Part shown: positions 1 through 12,625 of the stretch, piece after piece | How positions within the stretch are numbered: position 1 is the first letter of the stretch | Layout: every line of letters begins with the position of its first letter | Assembly (NCBI GenBank): GCA_050084515.1 | Contig: CM114271.1 | Coordinates: forward strand, 52,018,001-52,082,000 | DNA length: 64,000 nucleotides | Reading direction: 5' to 3' | Source: Blasia pusilla | Taxonomy: Eukaryota > Marchantiophyta > Marchantiopsida > Blasiales | The notes under the pieces: generated by a model | Told to the model about the DNA's origin: nothing | Seen by the model: the letters and a program-made list of their open reading frames with translations, nothing else | Databases searched by the model: none | Made by a program: the position numbers and the translations under genes

Positions 1-52
1 AAAACACAAAAATTGCTTTGGAGATCTAATCTTTCTTTTCGTAGATGTTGGA

Positions 53-129
53 ATTCCATCCACGCAACGGACAAAATCCTTGCGCCGCAGTCGGTGTGTT
101 GCATGGACGGAATCTGGCGCAAGGATTTT
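53..129. repeat. Two interleaved inverted repeats
   Basis: Segment 53-68 pairs with 98-113 (16 nt, two mismatches). Segment 73-86 pairs perfectly with 116-129 (14 nt). The order is A, B, A', B', so the two stems cross rather than nest. Confidence 0.6.
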
Positions 130-3100
130 CTCATTACAAGAGAAGAGAACAAATATTGAGAGTTGGGGTGAATGGATGAACATGACACATAATTAATTAG
201 TCCCAAGAGAAATTAAATTGTGCATTCTATTCAACTTCTTCTCTTGCTTTTGATTGATGGCTTGGCATATGGTATTATTTTCTTCTTTTCTTAGGGTGAG
301 ATGCGATGTGGTTGTGGGATGTGCCAAGGTGGACATTCGGTGAGTTGTGTCGAGGGGCACATCCCGACATATGGTGCTTGAATTATTGGACATGCGAGAA
401 AATTTTCCACCAAAAGCATTAGGTTTAGGTGTTAGAAATTTCAGAGTTGCGACTGATCGACCCCAAAATCATTTGTCAAAATTGTACATGAATTGGTGGA
501 GTTGGGAGCAAATCAACCCCAAAATCACTAAGCTCGAGAAATTTGGAGTTGCAACTAAATTCCCCCAAGATCAATAGCTCTTCGTGTGGCCTTGGTGTTC
601 CCCAACTTTCTATGTCCCCCTCTTGATACTTTCGATGTGTTCCCCCGTCTTCTTTCATTCATGTCTTGTATTTTTTGTTATTCCCCCTAAAACCAATAGG
701 CGCAAGAAGGAAATTCTTGTAACAACTTCAAGAATGGAATAACCACACCTGGCACTCGGCTGCATGGGATGGAGCCCTCATATATTATGACTCCCTCCCT
801 CCAATGTAGAACATATCATCTAAACTTTTCCTTGTTCGAAAGACTCAACTTACAAAATAATTCATTTATACAATAATTGAAATCATCCACGTGAATCACA
901 TAGTGACCCAAAGAAAATCAAAAGAACTTGGAAAAAAAATTAATGGCTAAGTGATTAAGTTTCACAAGCCCCTTATATAGATCACTAACCCTTTTCTTTT
1001 TTTATATACCCTACTTTATAAGGCCAATTGAAGGTCCCTCAAGCCCATCACCAAGAGGGAATATTTGGGAATTATGCCCCCATCTACATAGAGCCACCTA
1101 ATTCTCTTTTTGTCTTTCATGCACCCCTACTAAATAAATTGAAACACCTCACCCAATATTTCTTCATAGGAAAAACTTCTAGAGCCCAATGGACAAGCCC
1201 TTTAAGCCCATCAACAAGAGAGGAATATTCCAATCATCTATCATCTCGTATGAATTATCCTTATATATTTATAAATTCTTTGTTGGCCCTTTTGACATCT
1301 TATCCCCAAATTTTGGGAGACTATACAACCACTCCATGCATGCATACACCCATTTACTATTGGGAAATTCATTAAAAGATCTATGAGAAGAAACGTCCTT
1401 GTTTGAGAAACAATCATCCATTGTCATAAATATTGCCATATCATAGAGCACTTGTAGACCACCTTTACGGGGCCACCTCGTTCATGGTGTGGGCTAGAGG
1501 TGCATCTTTATTATGTGGAACTAATCCACTAATCTTCTAGGGATGATGCATGGGTGTGGGTGGGACCTCCAAAGTTACATTTCTTCCCCTTTTTTCCCCT
1601 ACATTTTTCCTTCCCCCTTATGCATGTGACTGTAGTCCTCACCCACCGTTGCTAGAGCAAAATTCTCCCAAAGGTTACCTTTATACAACTTGGAAGTGCT
1701 TAATGCCCCAAAGTTCAAAAAAGATGAAGGTGGATGAATGGACTTTCTTATATATGGAGAGGGTGGGTGAGAGTTGTGTCCTACACATCAAAACTTGATG
1801 CCTTAAAGCGTCTTCCATAGTACGTTTGGGAATCAACTAGAAGTATCCACTTGTGTATGGGAGAAGTTTGGACTCATAAAATGTTATGTATTATTATTTT
1901 TCTCTTAAATAAATGAAAGATTTTTCCTTGTTGCTTTCTATGGTGCCAAACTTTCCTTATAGTAGCTTTTCCATGATTTATAAATAGGGGTTTTTTTAAA
2001 TGTTATATTTTTGTAGGATTTTGAATAAAATACCCTATTTATGGTAATCTCCCCTTAGTTTCATTCTTAAAATTTTGGATTTGAAGTAGATATTTTTAAA
2101 AGGAATTGGCTAGATTTATAAATAATTCTTGGGAAAAAAAAACTCTCAACGCTCATTCAAATTTCATATTTTTATGTCTATTGAAGCACCTTTATTTGGA
2201 GAATTTCCTTTTTCATTTGAAGAAAATAATTGAAAGATTCATAAAGACTGCATGTAAGAAATAAGCCAAAGTCAACCCAACTCTAAAACTACTATAGCAA
2301 TCATGCTTTTGGATTGACACCATGTCTCATGGATCAAAGCCTCTCTCGCTTTGGAGGAAAGATACCCTTCATGAAAGAAAATTTGGAGTTAAGAAAATAC
2401 AAATTTTGGACCCAAAGAATTCAACATCCAATCCGTCAATGCCAAAGTGAAAGAAAACGACAGCATCCCTTAACTTTTTTTCATACATGGAACTATGGTG
2501 GCACCCAAACTTAAATTATAAAATATTTATTAATATGATAATCTATGATAAAAGAAATTTGCTTCAAAATCTATATTCCCACTATTTTGAAATTCTCCCA
2601 TCCCCTTTGGCAATTCCATGGCCATACTTGCACTCAAAGGACCTACTTTCAATGGGCATGAAGAATGAATCCCCTCACTTTAAAACCCTCCCATAAACAC
2701 GAAAATCCTTGGGCCATGGACCTGGAAAAATATCTCTAGAATCCATGGCCTTCCAACATGAAATTGTCCTCTTGTGGTATGCACGAGCAAATAGGATTTA
2801 CACAACACCCACAAATGAAGTGAAGCAAATTCTTGGCATGTGCACAATTTGGTTTTGGTTGGTTGAGGTGCTTTTCAAGCTCTTGGCATTTGTGGGTCTA
2901 AATTGGACTTGGACACAACCCCCAAGTCAAGTAAATTAAAGTCAACTCAACTCAACCCCATCCAAAGCCAATAGGTAGGGATTAGATCCATAAAGACAAA
3001 GAATTTTGTAGTCAAAATTGCAAGTCAAAGAGGAAAAAAATTCATGAGGTATGGAGGGAGGGATCCAAACCTCGATCTTTGGGCATTTTCATATTCAAAA

Positions 3101-4012
3101 CTTCCACCTTTGGATGTTGCACCCATCTTCATTGCTCCACTCCATAAGAAAGAAATGGGAATGTTGTAAGAGTAGTTATTCTTTCTATAGGAGGACTCAT
3201 ATTAGCAGCTTAGTTTTTCCACTTTTTTTGTTAGACCTTCTTTTATTAGAAGGGATTTCTCTTCTTTTTTGGTTTTGTTTTTTTCTTTTCTTTTGTTGGG
3301 AAGAATTTTCTCAATGCTCTTGAAATGCCCCCTTATTATATGGATGACCTAGTATTAGTAAGCACAACTTTTTTGAATTTTCAATGTCTTCTCGCCCAAG
3401 TGAGCTTTTCACTCTTGAGATGAGATATGGTGAGAACTTGAGCTATATGTAGAGTTGGTTGGTTGAAATTGAGAATTTTGTTATATCTGAAAAGTACGGA
3501 TTTTTTAATAAAATATCTTTGATGAAAATGGGGTTTTTAAAAGGGATTTTGTACCAAATAGCAAATTGGAACTGTAGAAAGTTCAAGATTTACAATATGC
3601 CTATCTTAATGGCTAAGGAAGTCTTTAAAAACATTGCGAAGTCCTTATTCAATATCAAGAATAATATCCTATATTCCTTAAAATAACTGAAACATTCAAG
3701 AATACTACTATTTCAACCCCAAAATACCAAGAATGAAATCCATAATGGACAAATTTACATACTTGGTGGTTTCATGACATATGGAAAAACGGTTTCAAGA
3801 AATTTGACCTTTCTACCCAGTGTTGTTGCTTGTACGAAGAAAAAATAAGAGGGGTTTTACTGTTGAAAAAGTAACAATTTATTCCACTTCCAAGTGGTTC
3901 AATGTAATGGAAAAAATCCCTTCAAAGATTTATAAAAAAAATTTATAAGATCCCTTGGTGATAAATTGTTACGTATTATAAGGACATCTCCATTCCACTA
4001 CATAAAGTGAAG

Positions 4013-4079
4013 TACAAGTCTCTCTATTCTCTTAAGAGATGTGAAAATCACATCTCTTAAGAGCATAGAGAGACTTGTA
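4013..4079. repeat. Near-perfect 32-bp-arm hairpin
   Basis: Arms 4013-4044 and 4048-4079 are complementary over 32 bp with one mismatch and leave a 3-nt AAA loop. The flanks do not continue the pairing. It could be a foldback transposon remnant or a small-RNA hairpin locus; no transcript evidence is available. Confidence 0.75.
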
Positions 4080-4437
4080 AAATTTCTCCAACAGGTATCT
4101 TGTAGGTTGATCCATGATAACAACATGATAAACTTTGCTTGTGTTAATGAAATGCTACAATATCCTCACAAAAAGCCTTCAAAATATCCAATCCTCATAT
4201 TCAAGATCCAAAAAATAATAGAGGGAGATCTCCTTGCAAGGAAAATATAAAGAGATTGAAAATTTTAGTCTTATAGTCTTGAAATTGAAGGTTTTTTAGA
4301 CCACTTTTGTAGTATCTCCTTGACGGGGAGAATATAGTGCATAGGCATAACCATCCTTAAAAAATTAAATATTATTTAGGGTATATATCATAACAATAAT
4401 TTTCTGGAAATTACTATCTCCTGAGATAGTAAGGTTG

Positions 4438-4493
4438 CGTACGAACAAAGTCCGTATTCGCAAACATGTTCATGTTTGTGGACTTATGTACGT
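4438..4493. repeat. Imperfect palindrome
   Basis: The segment begins and ends with CGTAC/GTACG, and its interior is partly complementary around a CATG centre. A stretch some 250 bp downstream (about 4707-4765) reappears in inverted orientation at about 32046-32102, so this may be part of a small dispersed element. Confidence 0.4.
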
Positions 4494-5224
4494 CTTATAG
4501 AAGGACTTGTTTGTATGGGTCCCATCTCCCTCTCTTTTTTCACCCCACACTTGCCTTCGTGATCTGCACTCTCACTTTTTTCTCCTCCCACCTCCACACT
4601 TGCCTTTGTGATATGCACTTTCAATTTTTTTCTTCTCTCATCTCCAATCCCTCCCCCCTTATTCCCCAATCTATCCTTGCCCTACTTTCCACCACAAATT
4701 ATAAGAGTGGGCCCCATCTTTTGCAATCCATGTCCGTAGACATGTCCAAACTTGTTTGTCATAGGGACAAATTTTTTTCTTTTTTTTTCAACCATGCTAG
4801 GTAGGTGGAGTGAGATCACTATGAGGCAAAGGCCCTAAATCAAATTGGGCCGTGGAGTTATGGAAGACCTCCACATCAAATTGACATATTCATTCGACCT
4901 CTATCACTTTCAAAAGTGATCTAGATGATATTCCATTTTCCATTGCAAGCATATGTGTGTTCTAATGTGATTATCAAATTCTGATAGATTAGCCCACTCC
5001 AAGAGGTTTTTCATGTTTCTACTCCATAGGAATTAATTGAACATGTTATGAAGATTGTTTACCCAATATGCAAAAACCATTTTCATAGCCTAAAACTATT
5101 TTTGGAAGACACATCTCATTTAAGGTGAAAATCCCTTTTTCCACTTTTTGTAAGGGGAAAACTCCTAGCACATTCTAAGGTCTAAAGGTTATAAATGGTT
5201 AAAGCACACCTTGTTAAGCCATAA

Positions 5225-5259
5225 ATGGTTAATCATTCTTCCTTGAATGATTAACCATC
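5225..5259. repeat. 14-bp-arm hairpin
   Basis: Two perfect 14-nt complementary arms (ATGGTTAATCATTC and its complement) surround a 6-nt loop. The function is unknown. Confidence 0.6.
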
Positions 5260-7442
5260 TATATTAGGATTGCTATATGACAAAATGACAACTCTAAAAA
5301 CTCTTTATTTTTCCATAACAATTCTTTGTTGCTCTCAGGGAAAAAAATAATTAGAACTAGAAAAGAATGGGAAAATAGATTTAAACCATTTGAAGAGCAA
5401 AAGATTTGGAAAGTAGAAGGTAAATCTTCTTTTCCCCTGTAAACGAAAAATCAATGAGACTTCAACTGGAAGTCACCGGTATGGACGCTGGAACTTACTG
5501 ATCTGAAAAGCTGTAAGTGTAAAAGCCGGCGGGAACTCGCATGGGACCCGCAGGCGGAGATAGACCGACACGTGACGTGACAGAGAGGGCTCGCTTTTGC
5601 GTCACACGTGACTGACCCGCATCCCTCCCCCACGGCTGCCCCCACTGGTCCCCGGCCAAATCGACCCGTCATCGGCGCCCCCGTCGGAACCGATAGGGTT
5701 GTCCAACGGCATCCGTTCCCGTCCGTCGACGTGGATGGCAGGCTCCCTGCACATCCCCCGAGGCTGCCCCGAGCCTCCGGCTCGCGAGCATTGCGCGGAT
5801 ACTGCTGCTAGGAGATCCATTGCCGCTTTGTTATTAGCGGAACAGAGCAGACAGACACACACAGAGAGAGAGAGAGATGGACGCCAATTGAAGAGCGATC
5901 ATCCGTCGCAGCTATGGCTGTGAGTGGGATCATCGCCTTCCCCGAGACACGAGAGAGGGAAGAAGATCTTCGTGGAGAATCTGGAGATCGGGTGCGGGTC
6001 CGCTATCCGAAGCACTTCCACTCCCAAGCGTGAATTGGACGGTTCCTGCGCTTGGGAGAGAGAGAGAGAGGACTGCGCTCACTTTCGGTGATGATTCTGA
6101 TGCAGTAGCTCGCTCCTCTACGCGCAGTACCGTAGGAATACATGGCGATGGGGCGAATTCGCGTGATCGCTTCTCCGGCGCTTTCGACGCCACTGCCGAT
6201 GAGTGAGGTAGGGATGGATGGGAGCGGGCGTAGTGAGCGCGATTTCTCTCGGACGCGTTATGGGGCCGTCGCTATGAGATGTGTCCGGGCGATAGATTGA
6301 TAGAGGGAGTCCGCCGGAGTCGGACCCGCAGCAGCGCAGCGGTCGGGAGGCAGGAATCGTTGAAAGCGTGTGATCGGGAGGTGCAGACATCACATCTGAG
6401 GCATCTGGGGAGGGTTACTCGGGACTCGGGAGCGATTACATATCGAAATGGGCTCTGTTGGAGGATCGTCGAGGAACGCGACCACAGCTAAGAGTCTACA
6501 CTCCGCACAGTAAGTTCCTTGCGATTCGCGCGGACTTAAATGTCGGACGCGAGTGCCAATTCATACGGGTCCTGATGTCAGACGCAAATTGCGAGTGTAG
6601 TGCGCAAACTCGACAAGCCTCGTCTCCTCGCAGGCCAACACTGCACTCATCGGTGGCAGTTGCTAGCTTTCCGCAGTCGGTGCTTTTGCAATAACTACTA
6701 CGGCTGTCGCCTCGCATGATCTACCTGTAACCTCTCTCTCTCTCTCTCTTTCTCCGTTCATCTCAAATGCATGCACGCACTGGTAGCAGGTACTCTACTA
6801 CTCGCTCCTCGACGCTTCCTTAGCAGCCGCAGCCGCTCGTGTTTCTCACCACAATCAGCAACAACTACTTTTGTCCCCTCCCGAGATCTCTCCCCTCTCT
6901 CTCTCTCTCTCTCACCGGCAATCCCACAATCCCATGACATCGTCCGCTCATCGCTCAGCCTCGCTGCCTCGCTCTGCAATCCAGATCTGGGAGGGGAGAC
7001 GGTAGCGGCTACGATCGGTAGCAGTTGCCAAGAGCAGCGGGCTTTTCCAACAACTGCTCGCACGTCGCCGTACGCCTCTTCACTGGGCGTCTCTGTGTGG
7101 AAGATGATATGTTCGACTTGAAGGAGCCCGAGTTCGCGCGACTTCACCTGTCCCTCTATGGACTCCGGGGGACACTCTTGACTCTTGAAAGCTGTCCCGC
7201 AGACCGAGCCAGCAAACGCAAATCGCTCCTGTACAAACTCGAGTTCCCAGACGAAAGGAAAACAGCTGCGCGCAGAGGAATGTCGTCCGCCCCCGACCCT
7301 CAAACCTCATCATCACGAAGAGAAAGAAAGGCGTTGTGCGTGCGTTGCGTAAAAACGAGTGATGGAAAACCACATCGGGTACAAAAAACTCAAAGAGGAA
7401 GGCCACAACACGACCAGAAAAGGAAGAGCGATCCCTCCCAAG

Positions 7443-7540
7443 TGAGTGGATGGATGGGCATTACGACGGCCGCAAAAATCCCGGACGGACGGACGGACGG
7501 AGTGGATGGATGGGCATTACGACGGACGGACGGATCTGGC
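7443..7540. repeat. 56-bp tandem duplication with (GGAC)n
   Basis: The phrase GAGTGGATGGATGGGCATTA followed by CGACGG occurs twice, 56 bp apart. The first copy is followed by a GGAC repeat. Confidence 0.7.
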
Positions 7541-7846
7541 CAAAAGCACGGGTGCCGAGTCCATAAGTCTTTTACAGCCGAAGAAACGGATGACCGGTCA
7601 CCGGAGGACGTGGACGTCCCGACTCCCGTAAGGACGATTCAGCAAATACAACAGAGTCCTCTTCCACTACAACGTCTTTAAGAACATCTTCTAGACAGTC
7701 TTTTCCAGGTGTTACAGTAATACGGTAGCGCTCCCTCCCTATATGAGACGCCCTAATCTACGCGTTTCCGGACGGGAAGCGAACCGTAGGGGCACAGGCG
7801 CCTTTCTAGGGTACCATCATAGCCTCTGTCCTGAGGAGAACCGTAC

Positions 7847-8125
7847 TGCTTCGGCGCGAAGCCCAGTGCTCGCTGCGGACTGTGCGCGGGACTTCATGGC
7901 CGTACTTGGTTCGGCGGGCAGCGCCATCGATTGTGCTCGCCGCTTAGGACTGCAGGGCCGGAGCCGAACCGTACTTGGTTCGGAGGGAGGCCATCGAGTG
8001 TGCTCACAGCGGACCCAGAAGCGTACTTCGCTCAGAGGGAAGCCATCGATTATGCTCACTGCGGACCCAGAAGTGGTACTTGGTTCAGGGGGAAGCCCGC
8101 GACTGTGGTCGCTACGCGGAGGAGA
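7847..8125. repeat. GC-rich minisatellite, about 5 units of 50-70 bp
   Basis: Diverged units each begin near GTACTTGGTTC (variants included) and contain a CCATCGATTGTGCTC-like core and GCGGAC. The starts fall near 7847, 7902, 7970, 8023 and 8075. The repetition explains the long open frames in this stretch. Confidence 0.65.
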
Positions 8126-8759
8126 GTGACAGAACAGACCGGAGAGAGTGGATGGAGCACGTGGATACCGCGGGAACGGACATAAGTGACCGGGGAACCG
8201 CTGGCTTCTCTGCTGCCAGACTGAAAGTCACAGATCCCAGCACGTGGTCCGGCTTCATGGCAACCTTCGTGAGTAACTCCCGTCTAATCGGGTTCCTTTT
8301 CTGTTCACGTCCTTTATTTCTGGGACAGATCGGCTTTGACTGATTCGGTGCGAACTACTCGAGACCGCCTGGACCGGTCACACCGTCTCACGCGTAAGCG
8401 TCGCCGCGTCGGATTTAGCGCTCTTCTGTTGTAACTCGTCCCTATCTGATGATCCGACCGCTTCAGCCGCTGCCACATGGCGCGCGCCGCCAAAATAGGA
8501 CCGGCGTTGGTTCCTCTCCCGAGTCCCTACCGGCAGTCAGACCCACAGCGCGTCGCGTTCCGTCGCGGCGGGGCTTGTTTCCCGGTATTGTTCCCGGCAG
8601 TTGTCGGCGCAGAATGTTTGCCGGGAGGGAAAGAATTTCGAGTAAGGAGGGGCTGGGGGACCCCCACGAACCTCTTAACCCCACCCTAGTTAGCGGGTGG
8701 ATGGACCCGCAAACAAGGGTAGGGTTTTTAATAGGACGATAGCTAAGTTGGTAGGGGTC

Positions 8760-11050
8760 TATTGTGACCTTCATGTATTTTTGACTCTTTAGTCCCTATT
8801 TTTTAATTCCGGAAGGATTTTTCATTTATTCTACCTTTTTGTTTCTTTTCAATTCTTTTCATTTGGTGTTTTATTCGGTTCTCTTTAAACGGTGACTTTT
8901 CTGGTTTCCCCTTTAAACAAGAAGAATGGGGCTAAAAAGAGCAGAAAAAGATGATTTTAAATGGTTATGGAAAAGAAGAAAACCCTTTTAATTTTCTTTA
9001 TTTTTTTAATAATGGAGGTTGGAGGGTGTGAGTTTGGAGCAAGAAAAAGGAGTTTGGAAAGGATTTGGAAGGGTGGGAAAAAACACTTTGAGGGTAAAAA
9101 AAGAAAGTAGAGAGATCCTTATAAAGGGGTGTGTTTTGTTTATTACTCTCACCATCCATCCGTTTTTTTTCCCAACATTTTTTCCTAATTTCAGAAGTAT
9201 GGAATTTTCTTTTCTTCCCACGATACACAAATATGGTTGATGGTTCTTGGAGATGTTTATATTTTTGGAGGTATTTTACAAAGGAAGCATTCATGTCACA
9301 CGGGTACTTTTCCCAAACATTCACATGTAAGCAAAATTCTCATCATTGAATTTTTTGTTTCTTAACCTAGTACTACGACTCTTGGTCGCACCATCCTCGA
9401 GGACCAAAAACCCTTTAGTTTTCTTATTCATGAGATCTAGAAAATTGATAATACAAAAGATTTGAGGTGTATTTGAAAATTTTCCCTTCTCGTTGGAAAA
9501 GTTCCAACCATTGGAAGGGGAAGAGCATAAATGAACCAAAATGTACTTTTTTTTAAATTTTAAAATCTTACATGAATAAAATGAAAAGAAGTTAGGATCC
9601 ATCAAATAATTTCCTTTTTTTTTAAAGAATATGTGAATGATTGAATAAGTGTGAAAGCATTTGGAGGCTAGGACTGCCTACAACATATAACGGCCATGCA
9701 AGAGTAAGGGGAGATGTAGATGTCATTCTTAACATCTCAAGCATTCATAGGTATGATAATGGAGCTCTTAGGTCATCTCAATTGGGGATTATAGCCATTT
9801 TCGTAACTTTGTGTTATGAAATTGGATGGAAGCTATATAAGAAATTACGAGAGACATCATAGATGTTACATTTGGGTTAGAACCCTAAATTGTGATCCTT
9901 AGAAAGAGATTTCTTGAGCATAAATATTGCTCCAAAAAGTACATCATTGTTATCTTCCACACAAGAAAAAAAATTGGAAACCATACACACATACAATCAA
10001 GAACCAAAAGGTCTTAGATCTCCCTCTCTCCCAAACTTTTTGCTTTGTGACATGTGCATAAAGTCGCCTCTCTAACCCTAACTCACAATAATATCGATCA
10101 ACCCTAATTAGTAATACATCCAATAAAGAAATATATTCAAAATTAATAAAAAAATCCATAGAAAAGATGCGATTGGAGAAGATGGAGAGGTTTATGTTAT
10201 TAAGAGAATTTTTTTCCTAAATATTTCAATATAAGTAGATCTCTTATATGTTAGAAAACGCCTGATGGAAAACCCATCAGAGATACAAAGGAGGGGGCAT
10301 AGAGAGCCAAAAACCTGTAGGCAGAAACCGGCCCTGAAAAGAAAGAAGGGGGGCCCCTTCCCCCCCTTATCGACCAAACTCACCAACAACATAGACAATA
10401 TCAGCAACACCTAGCGAATTATGGTTATTAGTAAGTGGACCTCTAGCATTGGCCTCTCCAATCGCTTGAGCATGTTGCAAAAGCCCATTTGTTTACGCAC
10501 GCTGCAAAATTATGGAGACCCGTTGCTTACAATAAAAAATTGCGGTAACTAAAGACAACCCATTTCAAAAAATGGGTTGTTCTTAACTACTACCCAAAAA
10601 TTGGAAATATCAAAACTACCCTAGCCCTAAACTTACCAAAAACCCTAAAATGTTCAACCTAATAAAATTGAAGTGTCCTTTTATTCATCCGGATTGTGAA
10701 TAGTTTAAATTTATATTTGGAAACTTTGGCACCTAAATGAATTTAGACTGAATTTGCAATGAAGCCCTAATGGAAGCGTTAAAAACGAAATTGTTCGTAT
10801 TTAATTTTATTTAATAGTATTATTATAGAGAGTTTTTTCCGCACTCCTTCCGACTAAATTAGAATTTATTACTGACAATTAAAAAGTCCTCCTATCGTAT
10901 ATTATTTTACACTATCACAATCTCGTCACCCAAATCTTTCGCCTCTTATTCTATTATTTAGCCTAGTATTATATGATAATGATATTTTATGTCGGAATAT
11001 TGCCCTCTTTAATTCCTAAATATCCATGAAATATGGACTCCACACGATGT
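8760..11050. other. AT-rich intergenic DNA
   Basis: No gene is seen. The segment 10264-10330 resembles 54780-54840 in having GATGGAAAACCCAT, then a purine/G run, then GAGAGCCAAAA, which suggests a short dispersed repeat. Confidence 0.5.
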
Positions 11051-11650
11051 CATAAATAAAGAATTAAAATAAGTCGGGTCCGGACAAAGACACTGACGAC
11101 CGGTGGTTCCCAGTCGGAAGTCTGCATTTCACTCCCGCTCTCCGGTACACGGGGCCCGCCACGCGAGCGGGGCCGCAGGGCAGACAGGGGCGGCGGCCGG
11201 CGGGCAGGAACCGCAGGATGGGCCGCATGGCTAGGTAGCCATCAGTTCCACCAAACGGGTCTTTTTCCGCCTACCGCCAAATATGGACCGCCTCGCCCTA
11301 ATTAATCTCCTAACCCCGACAGCAGCCCGCTTCGCCCGCGGTAAGAATAGGGCGCCGGAACGGTAACACGCGGAAAGGACTTTTGCCGACTCGCGAGCCT
11401 GGGAAGGCTCGGAAGAGCTCCGGGATCGCTCCGGTAGGGAGCGTGAGGGGAGCCTCGGTCGGGCGAACGTGCGCAGAGAACTACGGGCGTCCTTGCCGTA
11501 TTAAGGACCGTACATTGTGCGAGCATTGAAGACGGACACACGTACACTACAACAACAGCTAAAGTGGCGGAGCCGCTAGTGCCTTCAGAACGTCTCCGGT
11601 TATTTGTGGCGTTCGGCGTTCATTCATAGAGTCCCCAATCGCGAGAAGAA
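11050..11650. other. Short GC-rich island
   Basis: About 600 bp is GC-rich and CpG-rich between AT-rich flanks. No protein is recognisable on either strand. It could be an orphan promoter or a gene remnant. Confidence 0.35.
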
Positions 11651-11739
11651 GTAAACGAATGGGAATATGCGCGTGCAGCTTTTTTAATTTAAACAATTCC
11701 TTTTAAGAGATATTAGTATTTTAGAGACAATATTTGATA

Positions 11740-12156
11740 GAAATCTTCTACCATTTAAGAAGTATAGTGCACGTGATTTTCGCGAAGCCTTCTCTGATTT
11801 AAGGATGAGGAAAGATCAGAATTTGAAGAAACCTTCTTAAATTTAAGAGGACTAGGAAAAATCTGATCTTGAAGAAACCTTCTGAAATTTAAGAGGACTA
11901 GCCAAAATCTGATCTTGAAAGATACCTTCTGAAATTTAAGAGGACTAGGAAAAATCTTCTCTTGAAGAAACCTTCTACAATTTAAGAAGACTAGGAAAAA
12001 TCTGATCTTGAAGAACACTTCTGAAATTTAAGAGGACTAGTAAAAGTTTGATCTTGAAGAAACCTTCTACTGATTAAGAGGACTGGGAAAAATCTGATTT
12101 TGATGGAAACCTTCTACAATTTAAGAGGACTAGGGAAAATGATTTTGATTGAAATC
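11740..12156. repeat. Minisatellite, about 9 units of 41-49 bp
   Basis: Units follow the pattern GAAACCTTCT-NNN-ATTTAAGAGGACTAG followed by AAAAATCTGATCTT. Starts lie near 11740, 11785, 11825, 11872, 11921, 11967, 12016, 12057, 12105 and 12149. Two further diverged units occur at about 12542-12625, after a GC-rich block. Confidence 0.85.
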
Positions 12157-12540
12157 GTCTTAGGGGCTTATCCCATGGCCCCGTTTCTTGGGGTCGCACG
12201 TGACCCCAAGAAACAGCCTTCTCGCTGGAATCTCCGGCTGGCCGGCGGTTTTCAGCCGGTTTCAGGCCTGAAATTGGCGGAGCCACTCATTTTACGCTCG
12301 AGGAGAGAGGTCGCAGTTTTGGCGCCCAAAATTTTTGGGCGCAAGGAATGTTGCGACCCCGTCAAATATTTGTGACTCCGATTAGAAGAAACACGTTTGG
12401 GACCGTAGGATGAAGTAGATCCGGTCTAACGGCCAACTTCGGTGAGCGACGTTTGCCCATGTAATAAGGCCCTTAAATATAGGAAGTTCCTTAAATTTGA
12501 TTTCAATTGAGCCTTTGGTACTTTAGGAGGAGTGAAAAAG
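12157..12540. repeat. GC-rich block with two palindromes, interrupting the minisatellite
   Basis: This block separates nine minisatellite units from two further units. It holds a hairpin with 12-bp arms (12184-12195 and 12202-12213) and a palindrome with 10-bp arms around one base (12322-12342). A related palindrome occurs at 28819-28845. The block looks like an insertion into the tandem array, but I could not define its ends. Confidence 0.5.
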
Positions 12541-12625
12541 GTCTTACTATTGAGACTTTCTACAATTTAAGAGGATTGGCGCATGTGACTTTGATTGGAA
12601 TCTTCTTGAGTTTAAGAGGACTAGT

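Larger units (their letters stand above)
1..5450. other. AT-rich intergenic DNA, no supported gene
   Basis: I see no convincing coding sequence here. The open frames are short, low-complexity and unlike any family I know. The stretch holds several inverted repeats, listed separately, and many homopolymer A and T runs. It looks like old decayed repeat DNA. Confidence 0.6.
5450..8760. other. GC-rich island without a recognised gene
   Basis: Base composition changes sharply at both ends from AT-rich to GC-rich. The island carries GA runs near 5863-5877 and 6058-6070 and CT runs near 6731-6750 and 6897-6912. GA runs of this kind lie in the leader of the GDSL gene in this window, so this could be the 5' end of one or more transcripts. 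An ATG at 6142 opens a 53-codon frame in good context, but I do not recognise it. The longer frames at 6758-7303 (-) and 7025-7681 (+) look like composition-driven shadows. Confidence 0.45.

Noticed and set aside
6758-7303. 181-codon minus frame and the overlapping 218-codon plus frame (7025-7681)
   Set aside because: Both run through CT/GA microsatellites and (GGAC)n repeats and contain no recognisable domain.
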